Positions 49,305 through 60,712 are shown, numbered from the stretch's first letter. The stretch is 64,000 bases of DNA from Cyanobium sp. CZS25K (GCA_030373325.1 JAUCZB010000005.1:1-64000); one strand, 5' to 3'. The notes: a model not told the origin generated them from the sequence alone. Made by a program: numbers and translations.

Positions 49305-50951
49305 ATGGCACTGCAGGTGGTCTGGTTCAAGCGCGATCTGCGCCTCCACGACCATCGCCCCCTGGTCGAGGCCGCCCTGCGCGGCCCGGTGCTTCCCCTG
49401 TACGTGGCGGAACCGGAGCTGTGGCAGCGTCCGGACAGTTCAGCCCGGCAGTGGAGCTTCTGCTGTGAGGCGCTGCAGGAGCTGCGGCAGGAACTGGCTG
49501 GTCTGGGCCAACCCCTGGTGGTTCGCGTTGGTGAGGTGGTGGCCGTGCTCGAGGCCGCCCATCGGCGCCATGGCATCGCCGCCCTCTGGAGCCACCAGGA
49601 GACCGGCAACCTCTGGACCTACGGGCGGGACCGGCGGGTGGCCGCCTGGGCAAGGGACCGGGGGATCCCCTGGCGGGAGTGCACCAGCTTCGGGGTGATC
49701 CGGGGGCTGAAGGAGCGCCGCGGCTGGGCCCGGGCCTGGGAGGTGCGCATGGGCGAACCGCTGCTGGCCGCTCCGGACGCCTTGCCTCCCCTGGCCGGAG
49801 TCCAGCCCAGGGAACTGCCCGCCGCCAGCGATCTGGGCCTGGCGGCGGACCCCTGCCCGGGGCGGCAACCGGGCGGGCGGCGCGCCGGCCTGGAGCTGCT
49901 GGATGGGTTCCTGCAGCAGCGGGGACGGGGCTATCACCACCAGCTCTCCAGTCCCCTGACGGCCTTCGAGGCCTGCTCGCGGCTGTCGCCCCACCTGGCC
50001 TGGGGCACCCTCTCCCTGGGGGAGGTGGTGCAGCGGACCCGCAGCCGACGGGCGGCCCTGGCGGAACGGCCTGCGACGGCCACCGCCGGCTGGCCCCGGG
50101 CGCTGGACGCCTTCCTCTCGCGCCTCCACTGGCACTGCCATTTCATCCAGAAGCTGGAGAGCCAGCCCTCGATCGAGATCCTCGAGCTCCATCCCGCCAC
50201 CCGGGGCCTGCGCTGCACCGATCCCGGACGGCTGGCGGCCTGGAGCCACGGACGCACGGGAGTGCCGTTCGTGGACGCCTGCATGCGCGCCCTAAGGGCC
50301 AGCGGCTGGATCAACTTCCGCATGCGGGCGATGCTGCTGTCGTTCGCCAGCCATCACCTCTGGATCGACTGGCGCGACAGCGGTCTGCACCTGGCCCGCC
50401 AGTTCGTGGACTACGAGCCCGGCATCCACTGGAGCCAGTGCCAGATGCAGAGCGGCACCACGGGCATCAACACGATCCGGATCTACAACCCGATCAAGCA
50501 GGGCCTCGACCACGACCCGGAGGGTCTCTTCCTGGCCCGATGGCTGCCGGAACTGGCCGGGGTGCCCGCCGTCTGGCGGCATGAGCCCTGGCGGATGGAT
50601 CCCGCCACCCAGGAGGCCAGCGGTTGCTGCATCGGCCGCGACTACCCCGCCCCGATCGTGGAGGTGGCCGCCGCCGCCCGTGAGGCCCGCGAGCGGCTCT
50701 GGGGCCTGCGGCGCCAACCCGGCTTCGGCGCGGCCGCGGACGCGATCCAGGCACGGCATGGCTCCCGGCGATCCGGCCTGCCACCCTCCGGCAGAGGCGG
50801 CCGCCGCCGGCGCCAGCGGATCGGTGATGGTCAGCTCGAACTGGATCTGGGCATGCTCCTCTCCCCTGGCCAGGAGACAGACCGGAGGAGCAGCGCCACC
50901 CCGCGGGAAGCGCTTCACGTTCCGTTACCTGAAGCGGCAGAATCTTCATAA
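49305..50951 (+). CDS. Cryptochrome/photolyase family protein
   Basis: A 548-residue flavoprotein. The N-terminal photolyase domain begins LQVVWFKRDLRLHDHRPLVE; the FAD-binding domain has GWINFRMRAMLLSFASHHLW, LARQFVDYEPGIHWSQCQMQ, GTTGINTIRIYNPIKQG and the WLPEL end of the helical core. It is a class I-like photolyase or bacterial cryptochrome, repairing UV lesions or sensing blue light; the two cannot be told apart here. The C-terminus has an extra basic and low-complexity tail of about 70 residues. DoxX follows 13 nt later. Confidence 0.93.
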   Translation: MALQVVWFKRDLRLHDHRPLVEAALRGPVLPLYVAEPELWQRPDSSARQWSFCCEALQELRQELAGLGQPLVVRVGEVVAVLEAAHRRHGIAALWSHQETGNLWTYGRDRRVAAWARDRGIPWRECTSFGVIRGLKERRGWARAWEVRMGEPLLAAPDALPPLAGVQPRELPAASDLGLAADPCPGRQPGGRRAGLELLDGFLQQRGRGYHHQLSSPLTAFEACSRLSPHLAWGTLSLGEVVQRTRSRRAALAERPATATAGWPRALDAFLSRLHWHCHFIQKLESQPSIEILELHPATRGLRCTDPGRLAAWSHGRTGVPFVDACMRALRASGWINFRMRAMLLSFASHHLWIDWRDSGLHLARQFVDYEPGIHWSQCQMQSGTTGINTIRIYNPIKQGLDHDPEGLFLARWLPELAGVPAVWRHEPWRMDPATQEASGCCIGRDYPAPIVEVAAAAREARERLWGLRRQPGFGAAADAIQARHGSRRSGLPPSGRGGRRRRQRIGDGQLELDLGMLLSPGQETDRRSSATPREALHVPLPEAAESS

Positions 50952-50964
50952 TTCTCCTGCCGCC

Positions 50965-51639
50965 ATGACCACTTCGCTCCTGCTCGAGATCTTTGCGGGC
51001 TTCTTCACCGCCTTCATGACGCTCTGGATGATCGCCCTCAACCGTCCCCGGGAGGTCGACGTCCTCGGCCCCTCCACATCCCAGCCGAGCTTCGTGCGAC
51101 CCCCGTTGGCAGCCCTTCGCCAGGGGCTGGAGCACTACTTCCTGCGCGAGGGGCGCCTCGCCAACATCGGCCTGCTGCTGCTGCGCCTGGCGATCGGCTT
51201 GATGATGATCCATCACGGCCAGGACAAGCTGGCCAACCCGCAATCCTTCGCCGACAACTACGTGGTGCCCCTGCACCTGCCCTTTCCCCTGTTTCTCGCC
51301 TCTATGGCGGGGTACTCGGAGATCCTGGGCAGCTGGCTGCTGATCCTCGGCCTGCTCTCGCCCCTGGGAGCCCTGGCCCTCACCGGCACCATGACCGTGG
51401 CCGCCTACCACCACATCCTCACCAGCGGGCTCAACATCTACGTGCTTGAGCTGGTGGTGCTCTATCTCGGCGGCAGCCTGGCCCTGCTGCTGCTGGGCCC
51501 GGGCCGCTATTCCTTCGATGCCGGCATCCTGGCTGGGTTGCTGGCCGGCTCCGGCGACGCCGCCGCCGCCGCCGACGCCAGTGAAGCAGCCAGCACCGAC
51601 AGGTCCGCCTCCTACGGCATGCTCCCAGAAGCAAGCTGA
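50965..51639 (+). CDS. DoxX-family membrane protein
   Basis: A 224-residue membrane protein with a first span (LEIFAGFFTAFMTLWMIAL) followed by a DoxX four-helix core: LRLAIGLMMIHHGQDKLANP, ASMAGYSEILGSWLLILGLL and YHHILTSGLNIYVLELVVL. DoxX relatives are quinone-linked redox proteins. The C-terminal tail is Ala/Asp-rich. Start ATG 50965 lies in a short AT-rich spacer after the photolyase gene. Confidence 0.9.
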   Translation: MTTSLLLEIFAGFFTAFMTLWMIALNRPREVDVLGPSTSQPSFVRPPLAALRQGLEHYFLREGRLANIGLLLLRLAIGLMMIHHGQDKLANPQSFADNYVVPLHLPFPLFLASMAGYSEILGSWLLILGLLSPLGALALTGTMTVAAYHHILTSGLNIYVLELVVLYLGGSLALLLLGPGRYSFDAGILAGLLAGSGDAAAAADASEAASTDRSASYGMLPEAS

Positions 51640-51734
51640 GCCCGCTCACCGGAGCCGGTGGGCCCGTGGGTCCTGCCCCTGGACTCCGGATCGATCAGGT
51701 GGTGGCAGGCTGGAGCTCAGGCTCCATCAACCCC

Positions 51735-52253
51735 ATGACCCGCGAGCACGACCCCTTCCGCATTCCCCGCGCCGGCTGGGAAGCCGCCCCGCTGGCGGGG
51801 CTGGCCTCGGTGGATCTCAACCAAAACGGCGGTGCCTTCACCGGCGGCGAGTTCTTCTCGGAATCCACCGTCGGCGGGGTGCTGCTGTATGCCACCTACC
51901 AGGCCCTGCTCACGGCCCTGCGCACCGAGGCCCTGCGCAAACGAGGCGAGATCGACCGGCTCACCCAGGTGCGGCTGGTGCTGACTACGAGCCTGGAATC
52001 CGCCAAAACCGGGGTGGCCGTTGGTGCCGTGCTCTCGGTGGTGCTGCTGATCTTCCCCTGGCTGGCGGCACCGATGGCGCTCATGGGGGTGGTGGGCAGT
52101 GCCAAGGTCTCCCTGGATCTGTTCCATGCCTTCTGGGACGGCCTCGACGAGGAGCAGAAGCTTGAGGTCACCGTGGCCGCCCACGAAGCAGGCATCAGCC
52201 TGCGCAGCTTCTTCGCCCATGCATCACAAGGCGTGGGCACGGTGGCAGGCTGA
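51735..52253 (+). CDS. Hypothetical membrane protein
   Basis: A 172-residue protein. The soluble N-terminus contains GGAFTGGEFFSESTVGG and a helical part (KRGEIDRLTQVRLVLTTSLE), followed by a pair of hydrophobic segments (GAVLSVVLLIFPWLAAPMAL and GVVGSAKVSLDLF) and a short acidic end. I recognise no family. Start ATG 51735 is preferred to a further upstream ATG, because the preceding residues look like untranslated sequence. It lies 95 nt after the DoxX gene. Confidence 0.6.
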   Translation: MTREHDPFRIPRAGWEAAPLAGLASVDLNQNGGAFTGGEFFSESTVGGVLLYATYQALLTALRTEALRKRGEIDRLTQVRLVLTTSLESAKTGVAVGAVLSVVLLIFPWLAAPMALMGVVGSAKVSLDLFHAFWDGLDEEQKLEVTVAAHEAGISLRSFFAHASQGVGTVAG

Positions 52254-52301
52254 CGGACCCGGGGGGCGATCCAGCGCGGCCACCCCAGCGGCGTCAGCCC
52301 C

Positions 52302-53285
52302 TCAGTTCCCGCCGAACAGCTGCTGCAGCAACCCCCCCAGGGCCTGACCAAGGGATTCGGCGTCGCTGCCCTGCAGCACCTGTCCATTGGCGTCCACCGG
52401 CTGCATGGCCTGATTCAGCTGGGCCGTGGTGGCCTGAGCGGAGCTTCTGAAGTTCAGATTGAAGACGTTGCTCCAGCCGAGCTGGAGGGTGGTTCTGTAC
52501 GCGTCGGCATTGACGTTGGATTCGACAGCGGCCGTGGAGCCGTTCGGCAACTGGATGCTCCAGGGGTTGTTGCCCTGGGCCGTGAACCGGATCGTGCGCA
52601 ACTGGTTGGATGTCGGCAGCCTGTCGAAGGTGAACGCCAGGGTCTTGGAGCCGTTGCCGTTGTTCTGAACGATCTCGTAGCGACAGGCGCCGTCGTAGAT
52701 GGAGACCCCCGCATTCGTCCAGGTGCAGGTGCCGCTCTGGCGGGTGCGGGTGAACGGGGGACGGAAGCTGTTGGAGGATGGCCTGCCGGGGTTCATGCCG
52801 TTGCCCTGTCCCCAGGAGGACCCGGCACCACCGATCACCGTGCCCTGGCCTCCCGGGACCCCAGTGCCGGGATTGGAGCCGAACACCCAGGGATTCAGCC
52901 GTGGATCGAACGTGGTGCGCTGGCGGTTCGTCCAGCAGCCCCTCATGCTGAAGTTGCAGTAGCGACCGTCGGCGAAGGTGACATCGACGATCGGATTGTT
53001 GACCAGGTTGTTCTCCAGATTTCGGCGCGCCCGCCGGCCGAATTCCTGCTCCGTCTCGATCAAGGCAGCACCACCGGCGTTGAAACAGACGCTCACGGAG
53101 CTGTCGCAGATCACCCCCCGGGCCGGAAAGGACAGGGAACCATTGCCCTGCTGGCCGAAGCCGGGCCTCGTCATCCCCCCCCCGGTGCCCCAGGGGTTGT
53201 TTCCCTGGGCGAGGGCCGCGGGAGGATGGAACAGGGCCGGAGTGACGATGCCAAGGAAAGCAATCCTGAGGAGGAACGTCTTCAT
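52302..53285 (-). CDS. Secreted YcgJ-like cysteine protein
   Basis: A 327-residue secreted protein with a signal peptide (MKTFLLRIAFLGIVTPALF to about residue 26). The block LSFPARGVICDSSVSVCFN, QEFGRRARRNLENNL and FADGRYCNFSMRGCW matches the YcgJ family, which has four conserved cysteines. A Gly/Asn-rich linker follows, then a second beta-rich domain with CTWTNAGVSIYDGACRY. The function is unknown. Start ATG 53285. Confidence 0.75.
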   Translation of the reverse strand: MKTFLLRIAFLGIVTPALFHPPAALAQGNNPWGTGGGMTRPGFGQQGNGSLSFPARGVICDSSVSVCFNAGGAALIETEQEFGRRARRNLENNLVNNPIVDVTFADGRYCNFSMRGCWTNRQRTTFDPRLNPWVFGSNPGTGVPGGQGTVIGGAGSSWGQGNGMNPGRPSSNSFRPPFTRTRQSGTCTWTNAGVSIYDGACRYEIVQNNGNGSKTLAFTFDRLPTSNQLRTIRFTAQGNNPWSIQLPNGSTAAVESNVNADAYRTTLQLGWSNVFNLNFRSSAQATTAQLNQAMQPVDANGQVLQGSDAESLGQALGGLLQQLFGGN

Positions 53286-53536
53286 CGCCAGATCAATCAC
53301 TTTTCCTGATGCTATCAGCCAAGGCATTTCATCTTCTTTCGGCCGTCAGACGTCCGGCACTGAGGAAGAAGAATCATGTACGAATGTGACCTGCAAACAT
53401 CTTCTGTGTCATCCCTTGCAGCCGATTCGCAGCGTGATGGGAGCAGGTGGGGGGGGCACGAAGATCCAGGCCGGCGGTGGGCCTGAAACCCATGCACCGC
53501 CCCCTGCGGCGATGCCGTTTTCTAGGGCTGGCCGCC

Positions 53537-53665
53537 ATGGGCGCCGGTGAGGAGGTGCGGATCCGGCTGGCCTTCGGCGACTTCCCCGGCCGCACCGTGG
53601 ACCACTGCCCCAACCTTGATCACGAGGAGCTGGGAATGATGGGCGTGCTGGAGATCAAGACCTGA
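53537..53665 (+). CDS. Possible very small conserved protein
   Basis: A 42-residue frame reads GAGEEVRIRLAFGDFPGRTV, DHCPNLDHEELGMMGVLEI. It looks like a small beta-domain and has native codon bias. A longer frame from 53447 is possible. There is no strong ribosome-binding site. I cannot name the family. It is convergent with the cupredoxin gene, 28 nt away. Confidence 0.4.
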   Translation: MGAGEEVRIRLAFGDFPGRTVDHCPNLDHEELGMMGVLEIKT

Positions 53666-53693
53666 AAGGTCCAGGGCGGGAAGGCCCCTGACC

Positions 53694-54115
53694 TCACTCC
53701 GCCTCGAGGCTGCCGCGCACCATGTTCATGCCGCAGTGAAAGGGATAGGTGCCCGGCCGGCTGGGCAACAACTCGATGCTGGTGGTGGCCCCCAGGGGAA
53801 GATCGAGGGTCCGCTGGAAGTCGGGAAAGATCACCTGGGCCACGCAGCCGCTGGGATCGGTGCGGTGAAACCGCAGCCGCACGGGGCGGCCGGCCTTCAC
53901 TCGGATGCGCGAGGGGGCGTAGCCCCCTTCCACCGTGATGGTGATCTCCTGCATCCCCTGCTCCCCGTCGGAGGCCATCACGCCACCGCCATGGCGGCCC
54001 AGGAACCACCAGAGCTCAGCGGCGATCATGGCCAGGCCCGCCACCACCACCAGCGCCTGCAGCGCCGCAGGCTGGGGGATGGTGCGCCACTGGGGCGCGG
54101 CGACGGCAAGGCCGA

Positions 54116-54119
<4 letters not shown>
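53694..54119 (-). CDS. Membrane-anchored cupredoxin-like copper-binding protein
   Basis: A 141-residue protein with an N-terminal membrane segment (ALQALVVVAGLAMIAAELWW) and a cupredoxin domain: ITITVEGGYAPSRIRVKAGR, VRLRFHRTDPSGCVAQVIF and YPFHCGMNMVRG, where Cys, His and Met are likely copper ligands. It overlaps copA by 4 nt and is its operon partner. Inference: it accepts or hands over copper outside the membrane during copper transport. Confidence 0.9.
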
Positions 54120-56224
<2,105 letters not shown>

Positions 56225-56257
56225 CGCGGGGATGACGGAAGGGGTCCGGTGGATTCA

Positions 56258-56288
56258 GCGTATGGTCTCCCCTCCGCTGGAGAGTCAA
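56258..56288 (-). promoter_or_regulatory. MerR/CueR-type promoter of copA
   Basis: On the minus strand -35 TTGACT (56288-56283) and -10-like ATACGC (56263-56258) are 19 bp apart. The spacer holds a near-dyad CTCTCC...GGGGAG with one mismatch, the layout of metal-sensing MerR-family operators. The -10 lies 34 nt before the copA ATG. No MerR-type regulator gene is visible in the window. Confidence 0.6.
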
Positions 56289-56351
56289 CCCATGGGATCA
56301 CCCCGCAACCTCCCCGCCAGGCCTCCCCAGTCGGCTGGGGCCTGGCCGTCT

Positions 56352-56540
56352 TCAGCCGTGATGCAGCAGGGCACCGAGACCCAGCTGCTGGAGGATTCCC
56401 TGGCCTGAGAGGGCCTCGACCATCGGACCGATGACGAATCCGAGCATCGCCGGGCGCCCGTTCAGGAGCTCGGCGCGGGGGTGGCAGCCCCAGCCGCTGT
56501 CGCTGCCAGGACGGGCCCGGTACATGGGCGGCTCAATCAC
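56352..56540 (-). CDS. High-light-inducible (HLI) protein
   Basis: A 62-residue HLI-type protein: the chlorophyll-binding helix reads AELLNGRPAMLGFVIGPMVE and the C-terminus ALSGQGILQQLGLG. A Tyr/Arg/Gly-rich N-terminus of about 25 residues precedes it. The start is GTG 56540 or ATG 56525. It sits upstream of copA in the same direction with a 127-nt gap that contains the copA promoter, so the two are probably separately controlled. Confidence 0.88.
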   Translation of the reverse strand: MIEPPMYRARPGSDSGWGCHPRAELLNGRPAMLGFVIGPMVEALSGQGILQQLGLGALLHHG

Positions 56541-56898
56541 CCGCGGATCAAGACGTTCCGAGCCTTCGGAATCCCACCTGCCGCCTTCCGACTCGGCATA
56601 GTGATTGACAGGTCTCTTTTCTGGGGTGGTGGTAGGAACTGACCTGGCGATTCATCCTTTTTGAAGTGTTTAATATGGTCAGGCGCCTTCTTCCTTTCTC
56701 AACCATAGGTGAAGAATGTGATGGTCAACCTCCTGCAGCACATCTGCGCTGGCTTCAGGCGGATTCCCACTGCTTCGGATCAGTCAGGAGCGGCACATGC
56801 AGGCCCGACAGGGTGAAACCCGTACGCCACTCAGGCTGGTCCGCGATCCACCCATCCCGGCAGGAGGGCGAGGCTGAGGAGAACCCTAGGTTGAAGGT
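56541..56898. other. Intergenic region between divergent HLI and GH3 genes
   Basis: The 358 bases contain an AT-rich patch around 56640-56720 (including TTTAATATGG and GAAGAATGTGATGG) but no convincing gene. It must hold the promoters of the divergent HLI and GH3 genes. A TTGACA at 56605-56610 lacks a clear -10 partner. Confidence 0.4.
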
Positions 56899-59127
56899 GT
56901 GGGCACGAGCGAGGCCTGGATGCGTCTGCAGGAACAGGCCCAGAACCTGCTGGATCGGCTCAGCCTGAGCGAGAAGCTCGGCCTGCTGGATGGCGACACC
57001 CCGTTCTGGGGGGGCATGGTGGACATTGCACTCCACGACTCCTCCCACCGCCGCCCCTGGCCAGCCGGCGTCGTCCGACGTCTGGGAATCGGCGGTCTGC
57101 ACTTCGTCGATGGTCCCCGTGGGGTGGTGCTGGAGGGGGGCGCCACCACCTTTCCGGCCCCCATCGCCCGCGGTGCCAGCTGGGACGTGGATCTGGAGGA
57201 ACGCATCGGCGAGGCCATGGGGCGCGAGGCGCGCTCCTTCGGGGCCAACCTGTTCGGCGGCGTGTGCGTGAATCTGCTGCGCCATCCGGGCTGGGGCCGG
57301 GCCCAGGAGACCTTCGGCGAGGACCCTGTGCATGTGGGCGCGATGGGGGCCGCCATGAGCAGGGGGGTGCAGCGCCATGCCATCGCCTGCGTCAAGCATT
57401 TCGCCCTCAACTCGATCGACAGCGCCCGCTTCCGGGTGGATGTGGGCGCCAGTGAGCGGGTGCTGCAGGAGCTCTACCTGCCCCAGTTCCGCGATTGCGT
57501 GGAGGCCGGAGCCCTGGCGGTGATGAGCGCCTACAACAGCGTCAACGGCGACTGGTGCGGCCAGCATCCCCATCTGCTGACGGAGATTCTCAAACAACGC
57601 TGGGGATTCCGCGGCTTCGTGCTCACCGACTTCATCTTCGGGATTCGCGACGGAGCGGCCGCCCTCAAGGCCGGCCAGGACCTGGAGATGCCCTTCCGGA
57701 TGATCTTCGAAGCCTCCCTTCCGGCGGCGCTGGCCAGGGGCCAGGTTCCGATGGAACGGATCGATGACGCCGTGCTGCGGCTGCTGCGGGCCCAGCAGTC
57801 CGTGCCGGAGGGCCCCTATGCGGTGGCGCTGCGCGGCTGCACCGAGCACCGGGCCCTGGCGCGCGAAGCGGCCATCCGCTCGATCGTGCTGCTCCGGAAC
57901 GCCGGTGCCGTGCTGCCCCTCACCGGGATCAACTCCCTGGCGGTGGTCGGTCCGCTGGCGGACACTGCCAACCTGGGGGACCGCGGCTCCTCCGACACCC
58001 GGCCCGCACCGGGATCGGTGGTGACCCCCCTGGCCGGCCTGCGGGCCGCCGCCCCCGAGATCAGCCTGCACCACGCCGATGGCAGCGATCTGGCCACGGC
58101 CACGGCGCTGGCGGCCCGCAGCGATGCGGCCCTGGTGGTGGTAGGTCTGGACTGGCGCCACGAGGGGGAACACATCCACCCCGGCGACCTGGCCCCGATC
58201 CTGCGCCAGGCCCCCCCGCCCGATGGCCTGCTGCGTCTGTTCGGCCGCCGCCTGGTGATGCCGTTGTGGTCCCCGGTGGCTGCCACGATCGCCGCGGCGA
58301 CGCGCCTCGGTTCGGCCCGTCCGGGGGGCTCCTTCGCCTCGGGCGATCGCACCGAACTCCAGCTCGACCCGCAACAGGAGGCCCTGATCCTGGCGGTCGC
58401 CGCCGCCAACCCCCGCACGGTGGTGGTGCTGATGGGGGGCGGGGCGATCCTGTGCGAGGCCTGGCGTCAGCGGGTGCCGGGCCTGCTGATGCTCTGGTAC
58501 CCCGGAGAGCAGGGGGGCGCGGCCCTCGCCGACGTGCTGCTGGGCAGGGTGTCGCCCTCCGGCCGGATGCCCTACGCGGTGCCCACCGATCCCAGCCACC
58601 TGCCGCCATTCGATCCCCGGGCCCGGCAGGTCACCTACGACCTGTGGCACGGCTACCGGCGGCTGGCGCGCAGCGGCCACCCGGCGGCCTTCCCCTTCGG
58701 TTTCGGCCTCTCCTACAGCTCGTTCAGCCATGCCGATCCTGCCGTTGAGCTGTTGCCGGACACCTCGGGGCCGGATCCCTCAGCGGCAGAACCCCACAGG
58801 GCTGATTCCGTGCGGCTCAGGGTGACGGTGACCAACACCGGGCCCATGGCCGCCGCCGAGGTGGTGGAGATCTACGCCGAACCGCCTGGCCGGGCCGTGG
58901 AGCGCCCGGCCAGGTTCCTGGTGGGGTTCACCCGGGTGAGCCTGGAGCCCGACCAGAGCGAGCCTGTGGCGGTGGAGTTTCCCTTGCGGCGCCTGGCCTG
59001 GTTCGATGCGGCCCGCGACGCGTTCGTGCTCGAGGGCGGCCGTCACCGGCTGGTGGTGGCACGCCACGCCGAGGACGAAGGGATCGGGGTGGACCTCATG
59101 CTGGAGAGCGCCGTGGTGGGCCGTTGA
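56899..59127 (+). CDS. Glycoside hydrolase family 3 protein (beta-glucosidase-like)
   Basis: A 742-residue GH3 enzyme with the usual three parts. The barrel begins EKLGLLDGDTPFWGG and GLHFVDGPRGV; the nucleophile Asp lies in GFRGFVLTDFIFG (about residue 250). The second alpha/beta domain starts RSIVLLRNAGAVLPL and includes LLMLWYPGEQGGAALADVL. A fibronectin III-like domain closes the protein (LRVTVTNTGPMAAAEVVEIY). It should release glucose or a similar sugar from beta-glycosides. No signal peptide. The start is GTG 56899. It is convergent with the acyltransferase gene. Confidence 0.93.
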   Translation: MGTSEAWMRLQEQAQNLLDRLSLSEKLGLLDGDTPFWGGMVDIALHDSSHRRPWPAGVVRRLGIGGLHFVDGPRGVVLEGGATTFPAPIARGASWDVDLEERIGEAMGREARSFGANLFGGVCVNLLRHPGWGRAQETFGEDPVHVGAMGAAMSRGVQRHAIACVKHFALNSIDSARFRVDVGASERVLQELYLPQFRDCVEAGALAVMSAYNSVNGDWCGQHPHLLTEILKQRWGFRGFVLTDFIFGIRDGAAALKAGQDLEMPFRMIFEASLPAALARGQVPMERIDDAVLRLLRAQQSVPEGPYAVALRGCTEHRALAREAAIRSIVLLRNAGAVLPLTGINSLAVVGPLADTANLGDRGSSDTRPAPGSVVTPLAGLRAAAPEISLHHADGSDLATATALAARSDAALVVVGLDWRHEGEHIHPGDLAPILRQAPPPDGLLRLFGRRLVMPLWSPVAATIAAATRLGSARPGGSFASGDRTELQLDPQQEALILAVAAANPRTVVVLMGGGAILCEAWRQRVPGLLMLWYPGEQGGAALADVLLGRVSPSGRMPYAVPTDPSHLPPFDPRARQVTYDLWHGYRRLARSGHPAAFPFGFGLSYSSFSHADPAVELLPDTSGPDPSAAEPHRADSVRLRVTVTNTGPMAAAEVVEIYAEPPGRAVERPARFLVGFTRVSLEPDQSEPVAVEFPLRRLAWFDAARDAFVLEGGRHRLVVARHAEDEGIGVDLMLESAVVGR

Positions 59128-59131
59128 GGCC

Positions 59132-59632
59132 TCAGCGATGGCCGGCGCGGCGGCTGAGGTGCTGGAGGGTGTGCTGCACCCGGATGTGGTTATAGCGCTG
59201 CAACCAGACAAAGGGCAGGTTGAACAGGGTCGCGAAGATCAGATTGATCAGCACCCCCGCCGGCGGCAGCCACAGGGCCGTGACGATCCAGAACGGCCAG
59301 AGCGCCAGATGCACCAGCTCGGCGCGACGGGTTTCCTCCAGCAGGCGCTGCAGGGTGGGGCGATCGCGGCCCACCAGGCTGTTCTTGGCCACCCCGCCGG
59401 GGAAGGCCGTGCCGGCATCGGGCAGCAGGGCTTTCCAGCGGCGGATGGCGAGCCGCTGCTCGAAGCCCCGTTTGCCTTCCGGCCAAGGGCGTCGCCCCGT
59501 CAGCCAGGTGTCGTGATCCAGGGCCGACCGGGGCAGCCGGTGGGCCAGCCAGCCGATCAGCACCGACCACAGCAACCAGCCCGCGGCGCAGGCCAGCACC
59601 GCTAGCGCGTCGGAAACCGCCTGCCCTTCCAT
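59132..59632 (-). CDS. CrtO/CruD-like acyltransferase of glycosyl-carotenoid type
   Basis: A 166-residue membrane protein. The closing blocks RPTLQRLLEETRRAELVHLA, LWPFWIVTALWLPP and INLIFATLFNLPFVWLQRYN match the glycosyl-4,4'-diaponeurosporenoate acyltransferase family of S. aureus (CrtO). A hydrophobic N-terminal segment precedes the RRPWPEGKRGFEQRL region. That enzyme adds a fatty acid to a glucosylated carotenoid. The start overlaps the glycosyltransferase 3' end by 31 nt, so the two are coupled. It is distinct from the cyanobacterial ketolase CrtO; the shared name is accidental. Confidence 0.8.
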   Translation of the reverse strand: MEGQAVSDALAVLACAAGWLLWSVLIGWLAHRLPRSALDHDTWLTGRRPWPEGKRGFEQRLAIRRWKALLPDAGTAFPGGVAKNSLVGRDRPTLQRLLEETRRAELVHLALWPFWIVTALWLPPAGVLINLIFATLFNLPFVWLQRYNHIRVQHTLQHLSRRAGHR

Positions 59633-60711
59633 TCGATCGTGCCCCGCTCGAGATTCAGGATCGCCAGAACGAACACCCCCAGAAAGAAGAGCACGGGAAT
59701 CGGAAAGATCAGGCAGATCCAGCCGAAGTCACCGATCCGGCGGGTGACCACCAGCAGCTGCACGGCAAAGGCGATGTAGAGCAGCAGGTTGGGCAGCACG
59801 GAAGCATCCCCCAGCATCGGCCAGCCCAGCAGGGAGGCGGGCAGGCACCAGGCCGCCCAGAACAGACCGGAGAGCCACAGGATCACGCCGAGCATCCACA
59901 GCCAGCGCACCTCCCCGGCGGCGGTGGCGAAGTTCTTGGCGAAGCCCACCACCATGTCCTTCAGGCCCCCGGGATACATGCGGTAGTCGAGCAGCCCCTG
60001 GCCGATGTAGGCGCTCACCGGCAGACCCGCCTGCTCGTAGAGGTGGCCCAGAAACCAGTCCTCCACCACCTTGCCGGCCACCGCCGCATGGCCACCGATG
60101 CGCTCGTAGTCGCTGCGGCTGGTGGCCATGGCCGGACCGAAGGCCACCCCGCAGCCCGCGCCTATCGGCACCGCCATCAGTCCCACCAGGTTGAACAGCA
60201 CCGAGAGCAGCTCGTAGGGCTTCTCGGTGCGATGGAAGGGTTGCACCGAAACCAGGCCACCCAGCTCCTGCCGGGTGGCCACGAGGTGCTGCAGGAACGC
60301 GGGGTGGGGTTCGGTGTCGGCGTCGAGGAAGACCAGGGTCTCCCCCCGGCTGGCGCGGACGCCGTGGTGCAGGGCCCAGGTCTTGCCGCACCAGCCCTCG
60401 GCCAGGGGCGGCGGACGCATCACCGTGACCCCGGCGGCGGCGGCGATGGCGCCGGTGCGGTCGTCGGAGTGGTCGTCGATCACGATCACCTCTTGCGGGG
60501 GAAGGCTCTGGAGCCGCAAGGCGGAGAGCAGCTTCGGCAGGGTGAGTTCCTCGTTGCGGGCCGGAATCAGCACCGACAGCGTCGGCTGGCCCTGCACGCT
60601 GGACCCAGGGAGCCGCGGCATGCGCAGGCAGAGAGCCCAGCCGAGCAGCCAGCGCACCAGCAGCGAAATGGCCAACAGATCCACGGTCGGCACGGCTCCT
60701 GAGATGTCCAC
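59602..60711 (-). CDS. GT2 glycosyltransferase, CrtQ/CruG/CruC-like
   Basis: A 369-residue membrane-bound family 2 glycosyltransferase. The N-terminal domain has SVLIPARNEELTLPKLLSAL, VIVIDDHSDDRTGAIA, the DxD in TLVFLDADTEPHP and VEDWFLGHLYEQAG as the ED motif region. Three to four hydrophobic segments close the protein. The nearest named types are CrtQ of the staphyloxanthin pathway and the CruC/CruG carotenoid glycosyltransferases. Pairing with a CrtO/CruD-like acyltransferase fits a glycosyl-carotenoid ester. Start ATG 60711, one base after the lipase stop. Confidence 0.82.
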   Translation of the reverse strand: MDISGAVPTVDLLAISLLVRWLLGWALCLRMPRLPGSSVQGQPTLSVLIPARNEELTLPKLLSALRLQSLPPQEVIVIDDHSDDRTGAIAAAAGVTVMRPPPLAEGWCGKTWALHHGVRASRGETLVFLDADTEPHPAFLQHLVATRQELGGLVSVQPFHRTEKPYELLSVLFNLVGLMAVPIGAGCGVAFGPAMATSRSDYERIGGHAAVAGKVVEDWFLGHLYEQAGLPVSAYIGQGLLDYRMYPGGLKDMVVGFAKNFATAAGEVRWLWMLGVILWLSGLFWAAWCLPASLLGWPMLGDASVLPNLLLYIAFAVQLLVVTRRIGDFGWICLIFPIPVLFFLGVFVLAILNLERGTIEWKGRRFPTR

Positions 60712-60712
60712 G

